Made by a program: the position numbers and the translations under genes. Below the pieces are notes generated by a model. The model made no database searches. It saw only the letters and a program-made list of their open reading frames with translations, and was not told the origin of the DNA. Below, one piece after another: positions 4,754 to 5,667 of a stretch of DNA of 5,667 nt; within the stretch, counting starts at the first letter, position 1, and every line of letters starts with the position of its first letter. Origin of the DNA: an uncultured Micrococcaceae bacterium (GTDB lineage: Bacteria > Actinomycetota > Actinomycetes > Actinomycetales > Micrococcaceae); the NCBI GenBank assembly GCA_937896705.1, contig CALBOC010000334.1:1-5667 (forward strand). Reading direction: 5' to 3'.

Positions 4754-5667
4754 TTAAAGTCCTAACGTCTTGATCATGTCGTCGGCCACTTGGTGCAGGT
4801 CGGTGAGAAAACCATCGTGGCCGATGGGCGAGTCAATCATGTGCACCGGAGTGTGCGGACCGAAGTCTGCTGCCAGTTGGTAACTTTGTTCTGGGAAGTA
4901 GAGCCTATCGGAATTCACGGCGGCGATGAACGGGGTTGCGCTGATCTTCGAGACCGCTGCAGCCTGTCCCCCACGGTCCCGCCCGACATCATGAGACATC
5001 AGCGCTTCTGTCAGGGCGATATAGGAGTTCGCGTCGAACCGACCGGCCAAATCCTGTGCTTTGTAATCCAGGTAGGACTCGACTTGGTAGCGGCCCTCCC
5101 GGGTAGCAATGGGCGAGTCCAACGGGTTTTCTTCGCCTTGAAACTTCCGGCCGAACCGTACGTTGAGTTCCGGCTCGGAACGATAGTTAATGTGTGCGAT
5201 CCGACGCGCAATCCCAAGACCTTGAATCGGTGCTGGACCACCGTAGTAGTCTCCGCCGTTAAAGTTCGGGTCTAACCGAATGGCTTCGACTTGTGCTTGA
5301 GCAAAAGCGATCTGTTCGGCGGTGGAGTGCCCGCCACAAGCGATGACTCCTACACCGGCCACACGATCCGGGTACATCGCGGCCCATTCCAGAGCACGAC
5401 CCCCGCCCATGGACCCTCCCAGTACCGCGTGGAAGCGTTCAATTCCAAGAATGTCGGCTAGCTTGGCTTCGGCGTTCACAGAGTCACGAATCGTGACAAA
5501 GGGAAATTGTGACCCATAGGGTTGGTTGTTGTCATCTAGTGATGAGGGGCCGGTAGACCCATAGCAGCCGCCCACCATGTTGGTCGCAATGACAAACCAT
5601 TTGTTAGTATCAATGGGCTTGCCTGGACCAACCACATATTCCCACCAGCCCGCTTCGGGCGCCAGCT
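4754..5667 (-). CDS. metX: Homoserine O-acetyltransferase, 5' end outside the window
   Basis: Transfers an acetyl group from acetyl-CoA to L-homoserine, giving O-acetylhomoserine for methionine synthesis by direct sulfhydrylation or transsulfuration. The frame is open to the right edge, where it reads LAPEAGWWEYVVGPGKP, so the gene is cut by the window and does not begin at the internal GTG at 5635. About 303 residues are visible. Full-length family members have about 370-380, so roughly the first 60-80 are missing. Hallmarks: NMVGGCYGSTGPSS near the oxyanion region; the nucleophile in LGGSMGGGRALEWA (Ser codon at 5413-5411, visible residue 85); the acid Asp in NSDRLYFPEQ (visible residue 253); and the His in GHDGFL (codon 4819-4817, visible residue 283). 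The NMVGGCYGSTGP and GGSMGG motifs set it apart from MetA-type homoserine succinyltransferases, although some MetX-fold enzymes use succinyl-CoA. In many actinobacteria metY lies just upstream of metX; that region is beyond the window. Confidence 0.95.
   Translation of the reverse strand, partial: LAPEAGWWEYVVGPGKPIDTNKWFVIATNMVGGCYGSTGPSSLDDNNQPYGSQFPFVTIRDSVNAEAKLADILGIERFHAVLGGSMGGGRALEWAAMYPDRVAGVGVIACGGHSTAEQIAFAQAQVEAIRLDPNFNGGDYYGGPAPIQGLGIARRIAHINYRSEPELNVRFGRKFQGEENPLDSPIATREGRYQVESYLDYKAQDLAGRFDANSYIALTEALMSHDVGRDRGGQAAAVSKISATPFIAAVNSDRLYFPEQSYQLAADFGPHTPVHMIDSPIGHDGFLTDLHQVADDMIKTLGL

Noticed and set aside
4790..5275. Plus-strand open frame of 161 codons opposite metX
   Set aside because: It lies antisense to clearly conserved metX sequence including the catalytic Asp and His region, and the translation has no recognisable domain.
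5633..5635. GTG as the start codon of metX
   Set aside because: The frame continues to the window edge with family-like residues (GWWEYVVGPGKP), and the family needs another 60-80 N-terminal residues.
5648..5660. GCCCG-CTT-CGGGC perfect short hairpin near the right edge
   Set aside because: It lies inside metX coding sequence and is explained by the codons there; a 5-bp stem is common at this GC content.
1..5667. CRISPR array, tRNA or rRNA gene, insertion sequence, phage or toxin-antitoxin signature
   Set aside because: I saw no regularly spaced repeats, tRNA-like cloverleaf, transposase, integrase, terminal inverted repeats or target-site duplications on either strand.

Overview
The window most likely comes from an actinobacterial chromosome of moderate GC content (roughly 55-60% by eye). 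The reasons are the actinobacterial style of the homoserine O-acetyltransferase, an alcohol dehydrogenase that closely resembles the Rhodococcus ruber ADH-A type, GTG starts, and frequent but not exclusive G/C third positions with TTA codons tolerated in several genes. A lower-GC member of the Micrococcales or a relative would fit, but the genus cannot be fixed from this sequence.

Layout. Plus strand: a small S4-domain RNA-binding protein (33-263); a 112-bp gap; a type I sulfatase (376-2022) whose end overlaps by 11 bp the start of a formylglycine-generating enzyme (2012-2887); a 110-bp gap containing an imperfect three-block inverted repeat and a strong Shine-Dalgarno site; and a zinc-dependent medium-chain alcohol dehydrogenase (2998-4044). 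A 78-bp convergent gap then holds a 13-bp-stem inverted repeat (4060-4106). Minus strand: a phospholipase/carboxylesterase-family alpha/beta-hydrolase (4749-4123) lies 4 bp downstream of a homoserine O-acetyltransferase gene, metX, whose 5' end runs off the right edge (5667-4754).

How the genes work together. The clearest unit is the sulfatase and FGE pair. The sulfatase carries the CTPSR motif whose cysteine must be oxidised to formylglycine, and the next gene encodes the enzyme that does this, with both copper-binding/catalytic cysteines in place. Neither has a signal peptide, so maturation and hydrolysis probably occur in the cytoplasm. metX makes O-acetylhomoserine, the acceptor for sulfide or a thiol in methionine synthesis. 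The hydrolase behind it is probably cotranscribed, but its substrate is unknown. A sulfur-scavenging link between the sulfatase unit and metX is possible but rests only on proximity. The dehydrogenase appears to be a separate transcription unit.

I looked for a previously undescribed system and did not find one. All six genes belong to recognisable families with intact active sites. The points most worth a second look are the overlapping sulfatase/FGE cassette, the hydrolase coupled to metX, and the two structured intergenic elements.
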